From NCBI RefSeq assembly GCF_000165485.1, contig NC_014623.1, forward strand, positions 1,011,501 to 1,075,500: a stretch of 64,000 nt of DNA, written 5' to 3'. Positions 23,322 through 34,128 of the stretch are shown here, piece by piece. How positions within the stretch are numbered: the first letter of the stretch is position 1; the number at the start of each line of letters is the position of its first letter. A model generated the notes under the pieces. It was not told the DNA's origin. It worked only from the letters and a program-made list of their open reading frames with translations, and did not search any database. The stretch comes from Stigmatella aurantiaca DW4/3-1. Lineage in GTDB: Bacteria > Myxococcota > Myxococcia > Myxococcales > Myxococcaceae. The position numbers and the translations under genes were made by a program.

Positions 23322-26159
23322 ATGTGGGTGCAGCCCAGGGACAGCAGGGCCCAGCAGGGGCGGTGGAGCTTGCTCACGGGAGGCTCCTGGCGCCGCCTGT
23401 GCGGGGTGTGGCTCGTGCTGCAAGCCTGGGGGGCCTTTGCCCAGGAGGGCCCGCCGGACGCGGGCCCGCCCGTGCCCACGGAAGTGGGGCTCCACCGCAC
23501 GGATGCGGGCTTCGCTCTGGAGGCCGCGCCCCCCGGCGATGCGGGCACGGAGCCTGTCTTTCTGCCCCCCTCCCTTCGGGAGGACTCGCCGGCCCAGTAC
23601 CCGCCGCAGCTCGCCGCGGAGCAGGTGACGGGCTCGGTCCGGCTGGAGCTGTTGGTGGACGAGGCGGGCGAGGTGGAGTCCGCCACGCTGGTGGAGGGCG
23701 TGCACCCGCTGCTGAACGAGGCCGCGCTGCACGCCGCCCCGGGGTTGCGCTTTGTCCCGGCCACGCTCAATGGGCAGCCCGTTCCCGTGCGCCTGGGCTT
23801 CGAGTATCGCTTCGAGGCCCCGCGCCTGGAGGCGGTGCCGGCGGGGGATGGGGGCACGGAGCCGGTGCTCGCCCCCGTCACCCTCAAGGGGTTGGTCCGC
23901 GCCAAGGGCAACCGCCGGCCGCTGCCCGGCGCGGTGCTGGTGTCCGAGGCCGCGCCGGACGCGCCCGTGGAGACGGATGCGGCGGGGCGCTTCGAGGCGC
24001 GCTGGCCTCCGGGCTCGCAGTGGGTGCGGGTGACGAGCCCAGGGCACAAGCCCCTCAGCTTCAAGGAGAACGTGCGCCCGGGCGAGACGCTGGAGGTGGT
24101 GTATGGGCTGGAGCCGCTGGTGCTCAACCCATACGAGACGGTGGTGCGCGGAGACCGGGAGCGCACCGAGGTGTCGCGTGTCACGCTGCACGACGCGGAG
24201 CTGCGCGAGGTGCCGGGCACCCTGGGAGACCCTTTCCGCGTGGTGATGTTGCTGCCGGGCGTGGGCAGCATGCTGTCCGGGGTGGCGTACCCGGTGGTGC
24301 GCGGCAGCCAGCCGTCCTCCACGGGCTATTTCCTGGATGGGGTCCGCGTTCCCATCCTCTTTCACCTCTTCCTCGGCCCCGCCGTCCTCCACCCGGACTT
24401 CATCGACACCATCGACTTCTATCCGGGCACGCCCCCGCCCCAGTATGGGCGGCTCATGGGCGGGGCCATCAATGGCCGGCTGAGCCGCCCCCGGGATGAC
24501 CGCGTCCATGGCAGCGTCTACGCGGATCTCATCAACGCGGGCTTCTTCATCGAGTACCCCTTCCAGTCCACGGGCACCAACGTCTCGCTGGCCGGGCGCT
24601 ACTCGTACACCCCGTGGGTCGTCGCCATCGCGGCCAATTCCCTTCAGGAGCCGCCGCCCCCCGGACGGAAGAACGACAAGCTGGTGCTGGACTTCTGGGA
24701 CTACCAGGCGCGCGTGGAGCAGAAGGTGGGACGCGGGCAGACGCGCCTGTTCGCGTTCGGCTCCTCGGACACCTTCGGCGAGAAGGCCCAGGATGCCCTG
24801 GGCTCCACGGCGCTCCAAACCATCCTCTTCCACCGGGTGGACCTGCGGCACCAGCACCCCCTGGGCCCAGGTCAGCTGGAGGCGGGGGTGACGTGGGGTT
24901 TAGACCGGCTGGGGGTGGTGAGCCGGGATCCCGACGAGCGCACGGAGTTCCACGTCGACAACCTGACGTTCTCGGCGCGGGCCCGCTACGACATGAAGGT
25001 GTCCGAGCGGCTGTCGCTGCGCACCGGCGCGGACCTGGACCACACCCGCGCGACCGTGCAGGCCTTCTACCCCGAGACGGACGATGACGGCGTTACCCGG
25101 GACCGGGTCATCAACGCGCCCGTGTCGCTGGGCCTCTTCACGGGGGCCTATGGCGAGCTGCTGTGGCAGCCGGCGGAGCGGTGGACGGTGGTTCCCGGCC
25201 TGCGGTTGGACAACTACCACCTGTCGCCCCGCGTCAACCGCTTCGCCGTGGAGCCCCGGCTCAGCGTCCGGCACGCGCTGCGGGAGGACCTGACGCTCAA
25301 GGCCGGCGCGGGGCTGTTCCACCAGGCGCCCACCACGCTCATCAGCCTGCCCGTGGTGGACGTCGCTGGGCTGGAGTACGGCTTGCAGCAGGGGCTCCAG
25401 TTCTCCCTGGGCGCGGAGTGGCGCGGGTGGGAGGCGTTCGAGGTGGGCCTGGACGCCTACATCAACCCGATGCTGCGCACGGTGGAGCTGACGCCCTTCT
25501 CAGGGGACTCGTTCGATGAGGACGACATCGGGGACCCCGTAGATGACGATAACGATGTCGGCCGGCCCGAACTGCCGGACCTCACCCGCCACGGCCTGGC
25601 GTATGGGCTGGAGGTGCTCATCCGGCGTCCCCTGGGCGGCGCGTGGTTCGGGTGGCTCTCGTATACCTTGCAGCGCAGCACGCGCTTCACGCGCTTCACG
25701 CGCCACGATGCCCAGGGCACCGAGCTGGGAAAGGTGGAGAAGAACCTGCCTTTCGTCTTCGATCAGACCCACATCCTCAACCTGGTGGTCAGCCGCAAGT
25801 TCGGCAGCAACTGGACGCTGGGAGGCGTGGTGCACTTCAACACCGGGCGGCCCGAGGCGGGCCAGCTGGGCAGCCAGACCCAGCGCGAAGGCGTCGTCGA
25901 CGGGCGGCCAGGCTGGGTGGAGGTGGATCGCGACCAGGTGGACCGGCTCCCGTCCTTCTTCCGGTTCGACGTGCGGCTGTCCAGGTCCTGGGCCTACGAG
26001 ACGTTCACCCTCGAGGCGTACCTGGACATGCTCAACGTGACCATCCACAAGGAGGTGGTGGGGTTCGACTACCTGGGGGGGTTCGGCCGGCCGTTGGTCA
26101 AGGAGGCGATTGGCGTCCCCGTGGTGCTGCCCATCCTGGGGGTCAAAGGGCGTTACTGA
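23322..26159 (+). CDS. TonB-dependent receptor with N-terminal TonB-like domain
   Basis: This is a 945-residue outer-membrane protein. A Sec signal ends in AWGAFAQEG. Residues about 85-175 resemble a TonB C-terminal domain (YPPQLAAEQVTGSVRLELLV, LNEAALHAAPGLRFVPATLN). A carboxypeptidase-regulatory-like beta domain follows (VTLKGLVRAKGNRRPLPGAV, FEARWPPGSQWVRVTSPG). The plug then runs from about residue 265 (DPFRVVMLLPGVGSMLSGVA, YPVVRGSQPSSTGYFLDG), and the beta barrel occupies the rest, with a C-terminal aromatic (GVKGRY). A loop rich in Asp (DSFDEDDIGDPVDDDNDVG) may bind metal. Receptors of this build carry a TonB-like module, which may interact with or replace a partner. The substrate is unknown. 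The start codon choice is by signal peptide; the ribosome-binding site is weak. Confidence 0.9.
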   Translation: MWVQPRDSRAQQGRWSLLTGGSWRRLCGVWLVLQAWGAFAQEGPPDAGPPVPTEVGLHRTDAGFALEAAPPGDAGTEPVFLPPSLREDSPAQYPPQLAAEQVTGSVRLELLVDEAGEVESATLVEGVHPLLNEAALHAAPGLRFVPATLNGQPVPVRLGFEYRFEAPRLEAVPAGDGGTEPVLAPVTLKGLVRAKGNRRPLPGAVLVSEAAPDAPVETDAAGRFEARWPPGSQWVRVTSPGHKPLSFKENVRPGETLEVVYGLEPLVLNPYETVVRGDRERTEVSRVTLHDAELREVPGTLGDPFRVVMLLPGVGSMLSGVAYPVVRGSQPSSTGYFLDGVRVPILFHLFLGPAVLHPDFIDTIDFYPGTPPPQYGRLMGGAINGRLSRPRDDRVHGSVYADLINAGFFIEYPFQSTGTNVSLAGRYSYTPWVVAIAANSLQEPPPPGRKNDKLVLDFWDYQARVEQKVGRGQTRLFAFGSSDTFGEKAQDALGSTALQTILFHRVDLRHQHPLGPGQLEAGVTWGLDRLGVVSRDPDERTEFHVDNLTFSARARYDMKVSERLSLRTGADLDHTRATVQAFYPETDDDGVTRDRVINAPVSLGLFTGAYGELLWQPAERWTVVPGLRLDNYHLSPRVNRFAVEPRLSVRHALREDLTLKAGAGLFHQAPTTLISLPVVDVAGLEYGLQQGLQFSLGAEWRGWEAFEVGLDAYINPMLRTVELTPFSGDSFDEDDIGDPVDDDNDVGRPELPDLTRHGLAYGLEVLIRRPLGGAWFGWLSYTLQRSTRFTRFTRHDAQGTELGKVEKNLPFVFDQTHILNLVVSRKFGSNWTLGGVVHFNTGRPEAGQLGSQTQREGVVDGRPGWVEVDRDQVDRLPSFFRFDVRLSRSWAYETFTLEAYLDMLNVTIHKEVVGFDYLGGFGRPLVKEAIGVPVVLPILGVKGRY

Positions 26160-26324
26160 GCGGATGCGCCCCCGGCGAGGGCTCCGTGTGTTCACTGGCG
26201 ATCATCCTGGACCCGGGGCCTTGTCTTCGCCCGAGACGATCATGTCAGGCTGGCATCGCCGCGCGGTTCTTGCGCCATCCAGGGGAGGAATCCCTGGCCA
26301 GCCAAGGGCGCGCAGGGGGGGCGC

Positions 26325-27503
26325 ATGCACAAGTCTTCTGTCTCCGGGAAGTTCCGGGCGGGGAGGCAGCTCGTTGAAAGCGAGACGCCATGCCTTGTCT
26401 TCGAGGCCACACGGGCCCGGGATGGGGCGCTGAAGTCCTTGCGGTGTGTGGGCTGGAATCCGAGCGCGGAGGCCTGTGCGCTCGTCCATGGGACCCCCTG
26501 TGACATGGAGCGGTGGGTGAAGCGGGTGGAGGGGCTCCTGGACGGGGCGGCCTGTGCCCGCGCGCTGGACACCGGCGAGCCCTACCTGGCGGAGCTGCAC
26601 TGCGAGCTGGGCGGCACGGAGTCCTGGTGGCAGGCCACGGCGGTGCCTCGCGGGGAGGGTTTCTCGCTGTGGCTGAAGAATGTGACGGACGCGCGGTGCA
26701 AGGACTCCAAGGTGCGCGAGGCGCTGGAGCGGGCCCTGGCGCGCGAGGAGCGCATGGCGGAGGAGGCCGCGTTCCGCGAGCGCTTCATCGGTGTTCTGGG
26801 GCACGACCTGCGCAACCCGCTGAGCGCCGTCATGGTGTCGGTGCGGGCCCTGTGCCGTTACGGCTCGCTGTCGTCCACCCAGCAGGAGCTGGGCCAGCGC
26901 ATCGAGGCGAGCGCCGGCCGCATGTCGAAGATGATCTCCGACATCCTGGACCTCACGCGGGCGCGGCAGTCTGGTGGCATTCCCCTGTTCTTGATGCCCA
27001 TGCAGCTGAGCACCATGTGTCAGCAGGTGGTGGGGGAACTGTCCGCCGCGTCCCCGGACCGGTGCATCCTCTATGACGCGCAGGGGGACAGCGAAGGGGT
27101 GTGGGATGCCGAGCGGCTGGCGCAGGTGCTGAGCAACCTGGTGTCCAACGCGCTGGAGCATGGGGGCGAGGAGGTCCCGGTCATCGTCCGCAGCTATTCG
27201 CAGGGGGACATGCAGGCCCTGGAGGTACACAACCCGGGCCCCCCCATTCCGGCGGACAGGCTGGCCACGCTGTTCGAGCCCTTCCAGCAGGGGAGCCCCC
27301 TCGCGGAGGGCAAGCGCAAGCGCCGGGGGTTGGGGCTGGGGCTCTACATCGTGAAGGAGCTCGTCCAGGCGCACGGTGGCCAGGTGAGCGTCCACTCCGC
27401 CGGGGAGGGCACCACCTTCACCGTGCTGCTGCCCCGGGATGCCCGGCAGGTCATGGCCGGGAACCACGAACAGCAGGAGCAGACGCTCTGGTCTCGACGG
27501 TGA
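26325..27503 (+). CDS. Sensor histidine kinase with short PAS-like input domain
   Basis: The 392-residue protein has an N-terminal PAS-like domain of about 115 residues (PCLVFEATRARDGALKSLRC, WWQATAVPRGEGFSLWLKNV). A coiled linker follows, then HisKA with His160 in GVLGHDLRNPLSAV and an HATPase domain with VLSNLVSNALEHGG and RGLGLGLYIVKELV. No transmembrane segment is seen, so it is cytosolic. AGGGGGGGCGC lies before the ATG. No response regulator adjoins it, so its partner must be elsewhere. The catalytic half is a close paralogue of those at 18252 and 52006 in this window. Confidence 0.9.
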   Translation: MHKSSVSGKFRAGRQLVESETPCLVFEATRARDGALKSLRCVGWNPSAEACALVHGTPCDMERWVKRVEGLLDGAACARALDTGEPYLAELHCELGGTESWWQATAVPRGEGFSLWLKNVTDARCKDSKVREALERALAREERMAEEAAFRERFIGVLGHDLRNPLSAVMVSVRALCRYGSLSSTQQELGQRIEASAGRMSKMISDILDLTRARQSGGIPLFLMPMQLSTMCQQVVGELSAASPDRCILYDAQGDSEGVWDAERLAQVLSNLVSNALEHGGEEVPVIVRSYSQGDMQALEVHNPGPPIPADRLATLFEPFQQGSPLAEGKRKRRGLGLGLYIVKELVQAHGGQVSVHSAGEGTTFTVLLPRDARQVMAGNHEQQEQTLWSRR

Positions 27504-27555
27504 GGACCCGGCGGGCGGGTGGACTGCCCGGTGCCGCCGGGCGCCGCGTCGCCCG

Positions 27556-28212
27556 TTAGTTGTAGATGGAGAAGACGGGCGGCCGCCGCTCCGGACCAAA
27601 GAAGTCGGGATAGAGGGCGACGAAGCGGCTTCCTTCCTGGACCGGGTACGGAGGGTTGGAAGAGGACGTGGCCGAGACCGCGTTGCCCGTCAAAAAGCCC
27701 GTGACCTCCAGATACCCAGGATGAATGATGACTTCGTGCAGCGTGACCTCGCCCCGCACGCCGGGGGAGGAGTGGTGTCCCCTCAGGCCCTCCGCCCTCA
27801 TGAAGTCCAAGGAGCTTGGGTTCAGCTGGCCCAGGGAGAGGATGCTCGAGCCTCCATACCAGGGAGCCACTGCCGTCGCCGAGTAGGCCGCCACGATTCC
27901 CCGGCCCGTGCTCGTGAGGGCGATGGACGGCTCATAGAAGGAGATTCCCAGCTCGCGCGTTCCGGCAACCGGGATGATGCACGGATTGGAGGGATCAACG
28001 TCACGCCGCATGACGATATGGTAGACGGGCCAGCGCACGTTGAGTTCCGGCGGAGCATACGGGTGCAGGATGGAGTCCTCTTGGACTTGGAGCCGGAAAG
28101 TGCATCCCAACCATGTTGCCTGGCGTTCCTTGATGACAGGCAGCTCATCGGCCAGAGCCACAGAAGCAAGACATGCGATCATCCCAACGGCAATCGTTTC
28201 GAGCATGCGCAT
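27556..28212 (-). CDS. Secreted protein of unknown function
   Basis: The 218-residue protein starts at ATG 28212, which has GGAGG eight bases upstream; the longer frame from 28227 would start inside that ribosome-binding site. The N-terminus MRMLETIAVGMIACLASVALADE is a Sec signal cleaved after ALA. The mature protein looks mostly beta (TWLGCTFRLQVQEDSILHPY, VTLHEVIIHPGYLEVTGFL), with one pair of Cys residues (C42- and C83-region) that could form a disulfide. No family is recognised. It is divergent from the SitA6-type toxin gene. Base composition is lower in GC than the kinase genes before it, so it may belong to the same variable block. Confidence 0.75.
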   Translation of the reverse strand: MRMLETIAVGMIACLASVALADELPVIKERQATWLGCTFRLQVQEDSILHPYAPPELNVRWPVYHIVMRRDVDPSNPCIIPVAGTRELGISFYEPSIALTSTGRGIVAAYSATAVAPWYGGSSILSLGQLNPSSLDFMRAEGLRGHHSSPGVRGEVTLHEVIIHPGYLEVTGFLTGNAVSATSSSNPPYPVQEGSRFVALYPDFFGPERRPPVFSIYN

Positions 28213-28457
28213 CAAGACAGCCTCCAAGGGGTGAGTCCGGGTGAGGCCGCATTACATACAAGGCCTCGCTCACGGAGCGCATGTGCCGAAGGTCATGAAG
28301 GACCCAGGCTCACACCGCGTTCTTCGTGCTCCGAATGGGAAGGGAGTTGAGGTTAGGGTGTCGGTGCGCCTCTTACTCCCTAGAACTTGCCATGGCCTCC
28401 TTCGCCCTTCGCTTCTTCTCCTCGCCTGGGACGCGCTTCCTCCTCCCGGTCCTGTGC

Positions 28458-30539
<2,082 letters not shown>

Positions 30540-30618
30540 CACCTTTGCTCCTTTTGCACACAGTGTAGGTGTCTTGGCGCACCGGAGCAAGGCGCCAGGG
30601 CAGAAGTGCGCCGCTGTC

Positions 30619-31521
30619 CTACAGCGCCGGCTGGAGGGCCGGGGCGGCGCGCAGCGTGAAGAAGGCCACCTCGGGCTGGGTGCCGCGCCGCAGGTACGGC
30701 CCGCCGAAGCCGAAGCCCAGCCCCTGGTTCACGTAGAGCTGGTTGCCCCGCACGGTGTAGTGCCCGCGGATGTAGGGCTGGCCCGCACGCCGGAAGACGG
30801 CCTCCGTCAGCCCTCGCACCACGAACTGGCCACCATGCGTGTGCCCGGAGAACTGCACCAGCCCCTCGTGGGGCGGCAGCTTCTCGATGGTGGGCGGCGT
30901 GTGGGCCAGCACCAGCCGCGTGCCGCTCGTGGGCGCACCCTGGAAGGTCGCCTTCACGTCGTCCCGGCCCGTGCGCCCATCGTCCACGCCGAGGACGGTG
31001 GCGGGCGTGCCCCGCACGGTCACCACCCGGTGCTCGTTCTGGAGCACCGTGTAGCCCAGCCGCTCGAAGCCCTCGCGCAGGTAGGGCGCGTTCACCCAAT
31101 GGTCATGGTTGCCCAGCACCACGAAGACGGGCCCCGTCAGCCCCGCCAGCAGCTCCCGCACGCGCGGCAGTGGCTTCGGGCTGTGGGTGACGTAGTCGCC
31201 CGTGAGGAACACCATGTCCGGCGCCGAGGCGTTCACCGCCTCCACCGCCCGGCGGATGCGCACCGCGGAGGTGGCCTGGCCCACATGGATGTCCGACAGC
31301 TGGGCCACACGCAGCCCGTCATGCCCGGGGCTCAGCCCAGGCACGTGCAGTTGGTGCTCGCTGAGCGCGAAGTAGTCGCGCCAGCGCAGCCGCAGCGTCT
31401 CTTCCTTCTCCCGGACCACCAACTCATTCCGCGCCGGGGCCAGCCTGTTGGAGGCCGTGGCGTTGGAGGCCGCGTTCATGTGGGCGCGGTCATGGAGGCG
31501 GCGGGAGAGTCTCAGGCGCAT
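30619..31521 (-). CDS. Metallophosphoesterase (calcineurin-like)
   Basis: The 300-residue protein contains every metal-binding motif of the YaeI-like metallophosphoesterases: LSDIHVG, TGDYV, LGNHDHW, LAHTPP and FSGHTHGG. LRVAQLSDIHVGQATS is typical. The N-terminus is basic (MRLRLSRRLHDRAH) without a clear hydrophobic anchor, although YaeI-type members often have one. AAGGAAACGC before the ATG supports the start. The family hydrolyses phosphodiesters such as lipid headgroups or nucleotides, and the substrate here is unknown. The C-terminal QGLGFGFGGPYLRRGTQPEV block is also family-typical. Confidence 0.9.
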   Translation of the reverse strand: MRLRLSRRLHDRAHMNAASNATASNRLAPARNELVVREKEETLRLRWRDYFALSEHQLHVPGLSPGHDGLRVAQLSDIHVGQATSAVRIRRAVEAVNASAPDMVFLTGDYVTHSPKPLPRVRELLAGLTGPVFVVLGNHDHWVNAPYLREGFERLGYTVLQNEHRVVTVRGTPATVLGVDDGRTGRDDVKATFQGAPTSGTRLVLAHTPPTIEKLPPHEGLVQFSGHTHGGQFVVRGLTEAVFRRAGQPYIRGHYTVRGNQLYVNQGLGFGFGGPYLRRGTQPEVAFFTLRAAPALQPAL

Positions 31522-31741
31522 GCGTTTCCTTCCAAAACATCATCCGGCAGGGGAACGGACGATTCTAGAGGAGAGGTCCCACGAGATTGAAGGTGGGGTC
31601 ATCCGCCTGCTTGCCCCCCCTGTTCGTGGAATAACCTCTGGCCCCATCAGAAGGCGATCAGGAGGCGGAGATATTCCCGGCCCGTGGGGCCGAGGTGTTT
31701 CCGGTGGCTTGCATGTCTTTCAAGGTGGGTGTTGCTCACGA

Positions 31742-31782
31742 AAAAGCCGGTAGAGGGCCTCGCGGCACCCCTACCGGCTTTT
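31742..31782 (-). terminator. Strong Rho-independent terminator
   Basis: AAAAGCCGGTAG (31742-31753) and CTACCGGCTTTT (31771-31782) are perfect 12-base inverted arms around a 17-base loop, with T/A runs on both sides. It lies 22 bases after the stop of the propeller lipoprotein gene on the minus strand, and can work in both directions. Confidence 0.9.
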
Positions 31783-31803
31783 GTCGAGAGGCGGTGCTGT
31801 CCG

Positions 31804-33300
31804 TCAGTGGCCGCGAATCACCGTGAGCCCGTCGTTCGTGAGAACGTAGAGGGAGGCCGGGGTGACGGACGGATCATAGAAGAGCTCTCGCACCTGGGAG
31901 CCGGCCACGCCGGCCACCTTCGTGAGCTGCTTCTGTCCATCCAGCCGCCACAGGCCGTCCGTCTTCGTGCCGATGAAGAGCGAGCCGTCGTCCGTGGCCG
32001 CCAGCGAGGTGAGCGAGTCGGTGGGCAGCCCCGCCACCTTGACGGAGTTCTCCTCCGAGCGGCGCAGGATGGTCATCTTCCACAGTCCGAAGTCGCGGCT
32101 GGCCAGGTAGTAGCTGCCGTCCTTCGTCTGCTGGAAGCCGCGCCAGTAGTCCTTCTCCGCCAGGCTGTTCACCGCGCGCACGTAGCTGTTGAGCTTTTCC
32201 GGGGTGATGGACTGCTCGGTCCGGTCCCAGTCCACCAGGTTCGGCGTGGGCGTCACCACCGCCACGTTCCAGTCATTGCCGATGAGCACGTCCCCGCTCT
32301 GGCTGATGCCCAGCGCGTAGGTGTAGCCGGCCCGCTGTGTCTGGCCGACGACGTTGCCGTTCTCGTCCAGCTTGTCCTCGAACCACACCGGGTGCCGGTG
32401 GCTGTTGTACTGCAGGCCCTTGATGCGGGTGACGCCGTGGTTGGTGCCGATGTAGATGTCCCCCCGCTCCGCGCCCCGGGTCACCTTGGTGCAGGTGAGC
32501 ACCGAGCGGTCCTCGTCGAAGTGGTGATCATTGGTGTTGCGGATGCCGATGTTTTGCGGCCCGTTGGGGGTCGCGGACTTCTGCAGGTGCTCTTCCAGCA
32601 CGATGGAGCCGTCGGCGGTGACCCGCACCACGTCCATGTCGCCCTTCTGGTACTCGCCGTAGCGCACCGGGTCAAACCGGGAGGGATCCGGGTCGTCGTA
32701 CCTGGGATGCGAGCGTCCATCCGGGCTGTAGATGAAGGCGCCGCCTGGGACGTCCTCGGCGGTGTAGCCCACGTAGGCCCGGCCCGCGCTGCCGCCGCAA
32801 ATGACGGTGGAGCCCGTGGCCAGCGTGTCCGGGCTGAAGCCCTGGCTCGCCTGGCCGATGTGGCTCACCCATCGGGGCTGCGTGTCACCCGGCCGCAGCA
32901 CGCCGATGCTCGTGCCGTTGAGCAGCCAGATGTTCTGGGCATCGTCCACGCTCACCGACAGCACGCGCCCGAGGTTGTAGCGCTGGGTGTAGTTGACCTG
33001 TGGGTCGGTGGGCCACGGGCCCGGGCCTCCCTGGGGGGGGGGCGGGGGCTCGGGCGTGCCCGAGTCCGGGTTGCCGGGCGTGCCGGAATCCGGGTTGCCG
33101 GGCGTGCCAGAATCCGGGTTGCCGGGCGTGCCAGAATCCGGGGTCCCCGGCGTGCCCGAGTCCGGGCTGTCCGGCGCTCCCGGATTCGTGGGTTCCTCAT
33201 TCACGTTGTTTGGGGGGGGAGGCACGGACTCCGAGCCTCCACATGCCCACGCCGTGACCACCACCACCACCGCACACGCCCCCAGCAGTCTGCGAATCAC
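31804..33300 (-). CDS. Propeller-type lipoprotein with octapeptide-repeat spacer
   Basis: The 498-residue protein starts at GTG 33300, which has GAGGAGG eight bases upstream; this places the lipoprotein signal (VIRRLLGACAVVVVVTAWAC) at the N-terminus. A Pro/Gly/Asn-rich spacer with five GNPDSGTP-like octapeptides (about residues 40-90) follows. The rest shows repeated strand patterns (NIWLLNGTSIGVLRPGD, GDIYIGTNHGVTRIKGLQYN, GSLFIGTKTDGLWRLDG, SLYVLTNDGLTVIRG) like the regulator-propeller (Reg_prop) repeats that form a beta propeller. It is probably displayed on the outer surface, the spacer lifting the propeller off the membrane. Function unknown. A strong terminator ends the transcript. Confidence 0.85.
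   Translation of the reverse strand: MIRRLLGACAVVVVVTAWACGGSESVPPPPNNVNEEPTNPGAPDSPDSGTPGTPDSGTPGNPDSGTPGNPDSGTPGNPDSGTPEPPPPPQGGPGPWPTDPQVNYTQRYNLGRVLSVSVDDAQNIWLLNGTSIGVLRPGDTQPRWVSHIGQASQGFSPDTLATGSTVICGGSAGRAYVGYTAEDVPGGAFIYSPDGRSHPRYDDPDPSRFDPVRYGEYQKGDMDVVRVTADGSIVLEEHLQKSATPNGPQNIGIRNTNDHHFDEDRSVLTCTKVTRGAERGDIYIGTNHGVTRIKGLQYNSHRHPVWFEDKLDENGNVVGQTQRAGYTYALGISQSGDVLIGNDWNVAVVTPTPNLVDWDRTEQSITPEKLNSYVRAVNSLAEKDYWRGFQQTKDGSYYLASRDFGLWKMTILRRSEENSVKVAGLPTDSLTSLAATDDGSLFIGTKTDGLWRLDGQKQLTKVAGVAGSQVRELFYDPSVTPASLYVLTNDGLTVIRGH
33051..33170 (-). repeat. Five 24-bp tandem repeats within the propeller lipoprotein gene
   Basis: Units at 33051, 33075, 33099, 33123 and 33147, each starting CGGGCGTGCC or CCGGCGTGCC on the plus strand, encode the octapeptide GNPDSGTP or a variant. 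The middle units are almost identical, so copy number may vary by slippage without a frame change. Confidence 0.85.
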
Positions 33301-33412
33301 CGTTGTCGCCTCCTCGATCAGGGAGGACCTAGAGCAAGCGCCATACCGGCCCGGGACCGTGGAATCTGTGGTCAGGGGCACCGTGGGTGGGAAGGATTTT
33401 TCCCAGAAACGG

Positions 33413-33447
33413 CCGGGCCCGCATCCCAGAGAGGGAAGCGGGCCCGG
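33413..33447 (-). terminator. GC-rich hairpin after the 33487 gene
   Basis: CCGGGCCCGC (33413-33422) and GCGGGCCCGG (33438-33447) form a perfect 10-bp stem, with an inner TCCC/GGGA pairing. It lies 40 bases beyond the stop of the gene ending at 33487 and is followed on the minus strand by a short T-rich stretch. A second small inverted repeat, TGGGAA/TTCCCA, lies at 33388-33405. Confidence 0.65.
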
Positions 33448-33486
33448 ATGCGCACGGCAGCCTGGCGGGACGGCGCCGCGCAGGCG

Positions 33487-34005
33487 TTACTTCAGGGTGC
33501 CCTTCGCGCTCGTGGCGCGCAGCTCCACCGCGACGGCGTTATCCCCGTCCAGCTGGAACTTCGCCCGCACCTGCGCCCCCTCGGGCAGCGAGTCCGCCTT
33601 CACCTGCTTGCCATCGAGCCACACCGCCGTCTCGTTGCGCACGTCGAGCTCCGCGGACGGCAGGCCCTGGCGCGCGATGGTCACCTCATCGTCCGAGCGC
33701 TTCGAGATGATCCCCTGGAGATCGAAGGCCCCCATGGCCTTGAGGGTGCTCTTGTCCGAGTGATGGCCGGTGATGTCCTTGGCGGTCTTGCTGATCTTCG
33801 GCCCCACCTCGGTGGCGTTGATGCCCTGGTGCGAGTCCCGTTTGGCGTCCTCGATGGAGCTGCCGGGCTGCTGCGTGAACACCTGGGTGGCGTCGCGGGT
33901 CTTCTCGTTTTGGGCCTTCTGCTCGGCTTGGACCTTCTGAGCTGCGTCGCCCGCGAATGCCGTGGTTCCCACGCAAACGACCAGTGCTGCGATGAGCTTC
34001 TTCAT
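33487..34005 (-). CDS. Exported protein of unknown function
   Basis: The 172-residue protein has an N-terminal signal MKKLIAALVVCVGTTAFAGD, cleaved after AFA. The first half of the mature protein is polar and helical (QKVQAEQKAQNEKTRDATQV). The second half looks like a small beta domain (EVTIARQGLPSAELDVRNET, AVWLDGKQVKADSLPEGAQV, RAKFQLDGDNAVAVELRATS), similar in rhythm to periplasmic OB-like or DUF5666-type domains. I do not recognise a named family. A terminator-like hairpin follows. It is monocistronic between the TonB-like gene upstream and the propeller lipoprotein gene downstream. Confidence 0.75.
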   Translation of the reverse strand: MKKLIAALVVCVGTTAFAGDAAQKVQAEQKAQNEKTRDATQVFTQQPGSSIEDAKRDSHQGINATEVGPKISKTAKDITGHHSDKSTLKAMGAFDLQGIISKRSDDEVTIARQGLPSAELDVRNETAVWLDGKQVKADSLPEGAQVRAKFQLDGDNAVAVELRATSAKGTLK

Positions 34006-34128
34006 TCGCGAATCTCCTGAAAGAGGTTGGTTTCTATCTGGGCAAAACGGTGGTGCTCGTGATGCGCCGTGCCAACCAAGCCCCTCGCTTTTGTGCTCTC
34101 TCGTCCGATGGGCGGCCAGGCGGGCGGC

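Noticed and set aside
30540-30600. ACAC...GTGT partial palindrome upstream of the tetR gene as an operator
   Set aside because: Only four base pairs per arm match across a seven-base centre, too weak to call.
31522-31741. Gap searched for a small gene or RNA upstream of the strong terminator
   Set aside because: No frame with a ribosome-binding site or protein-like composition; the terminator is accounted for by the minus-strand lipoprotein gene.
33051-33183. Regular 24-bp repeats considered as a CRISPR array
   Set aside because: There are no spacers; units are contiguous and in frame within a lipoprotein gene, encoding an octapeptide.
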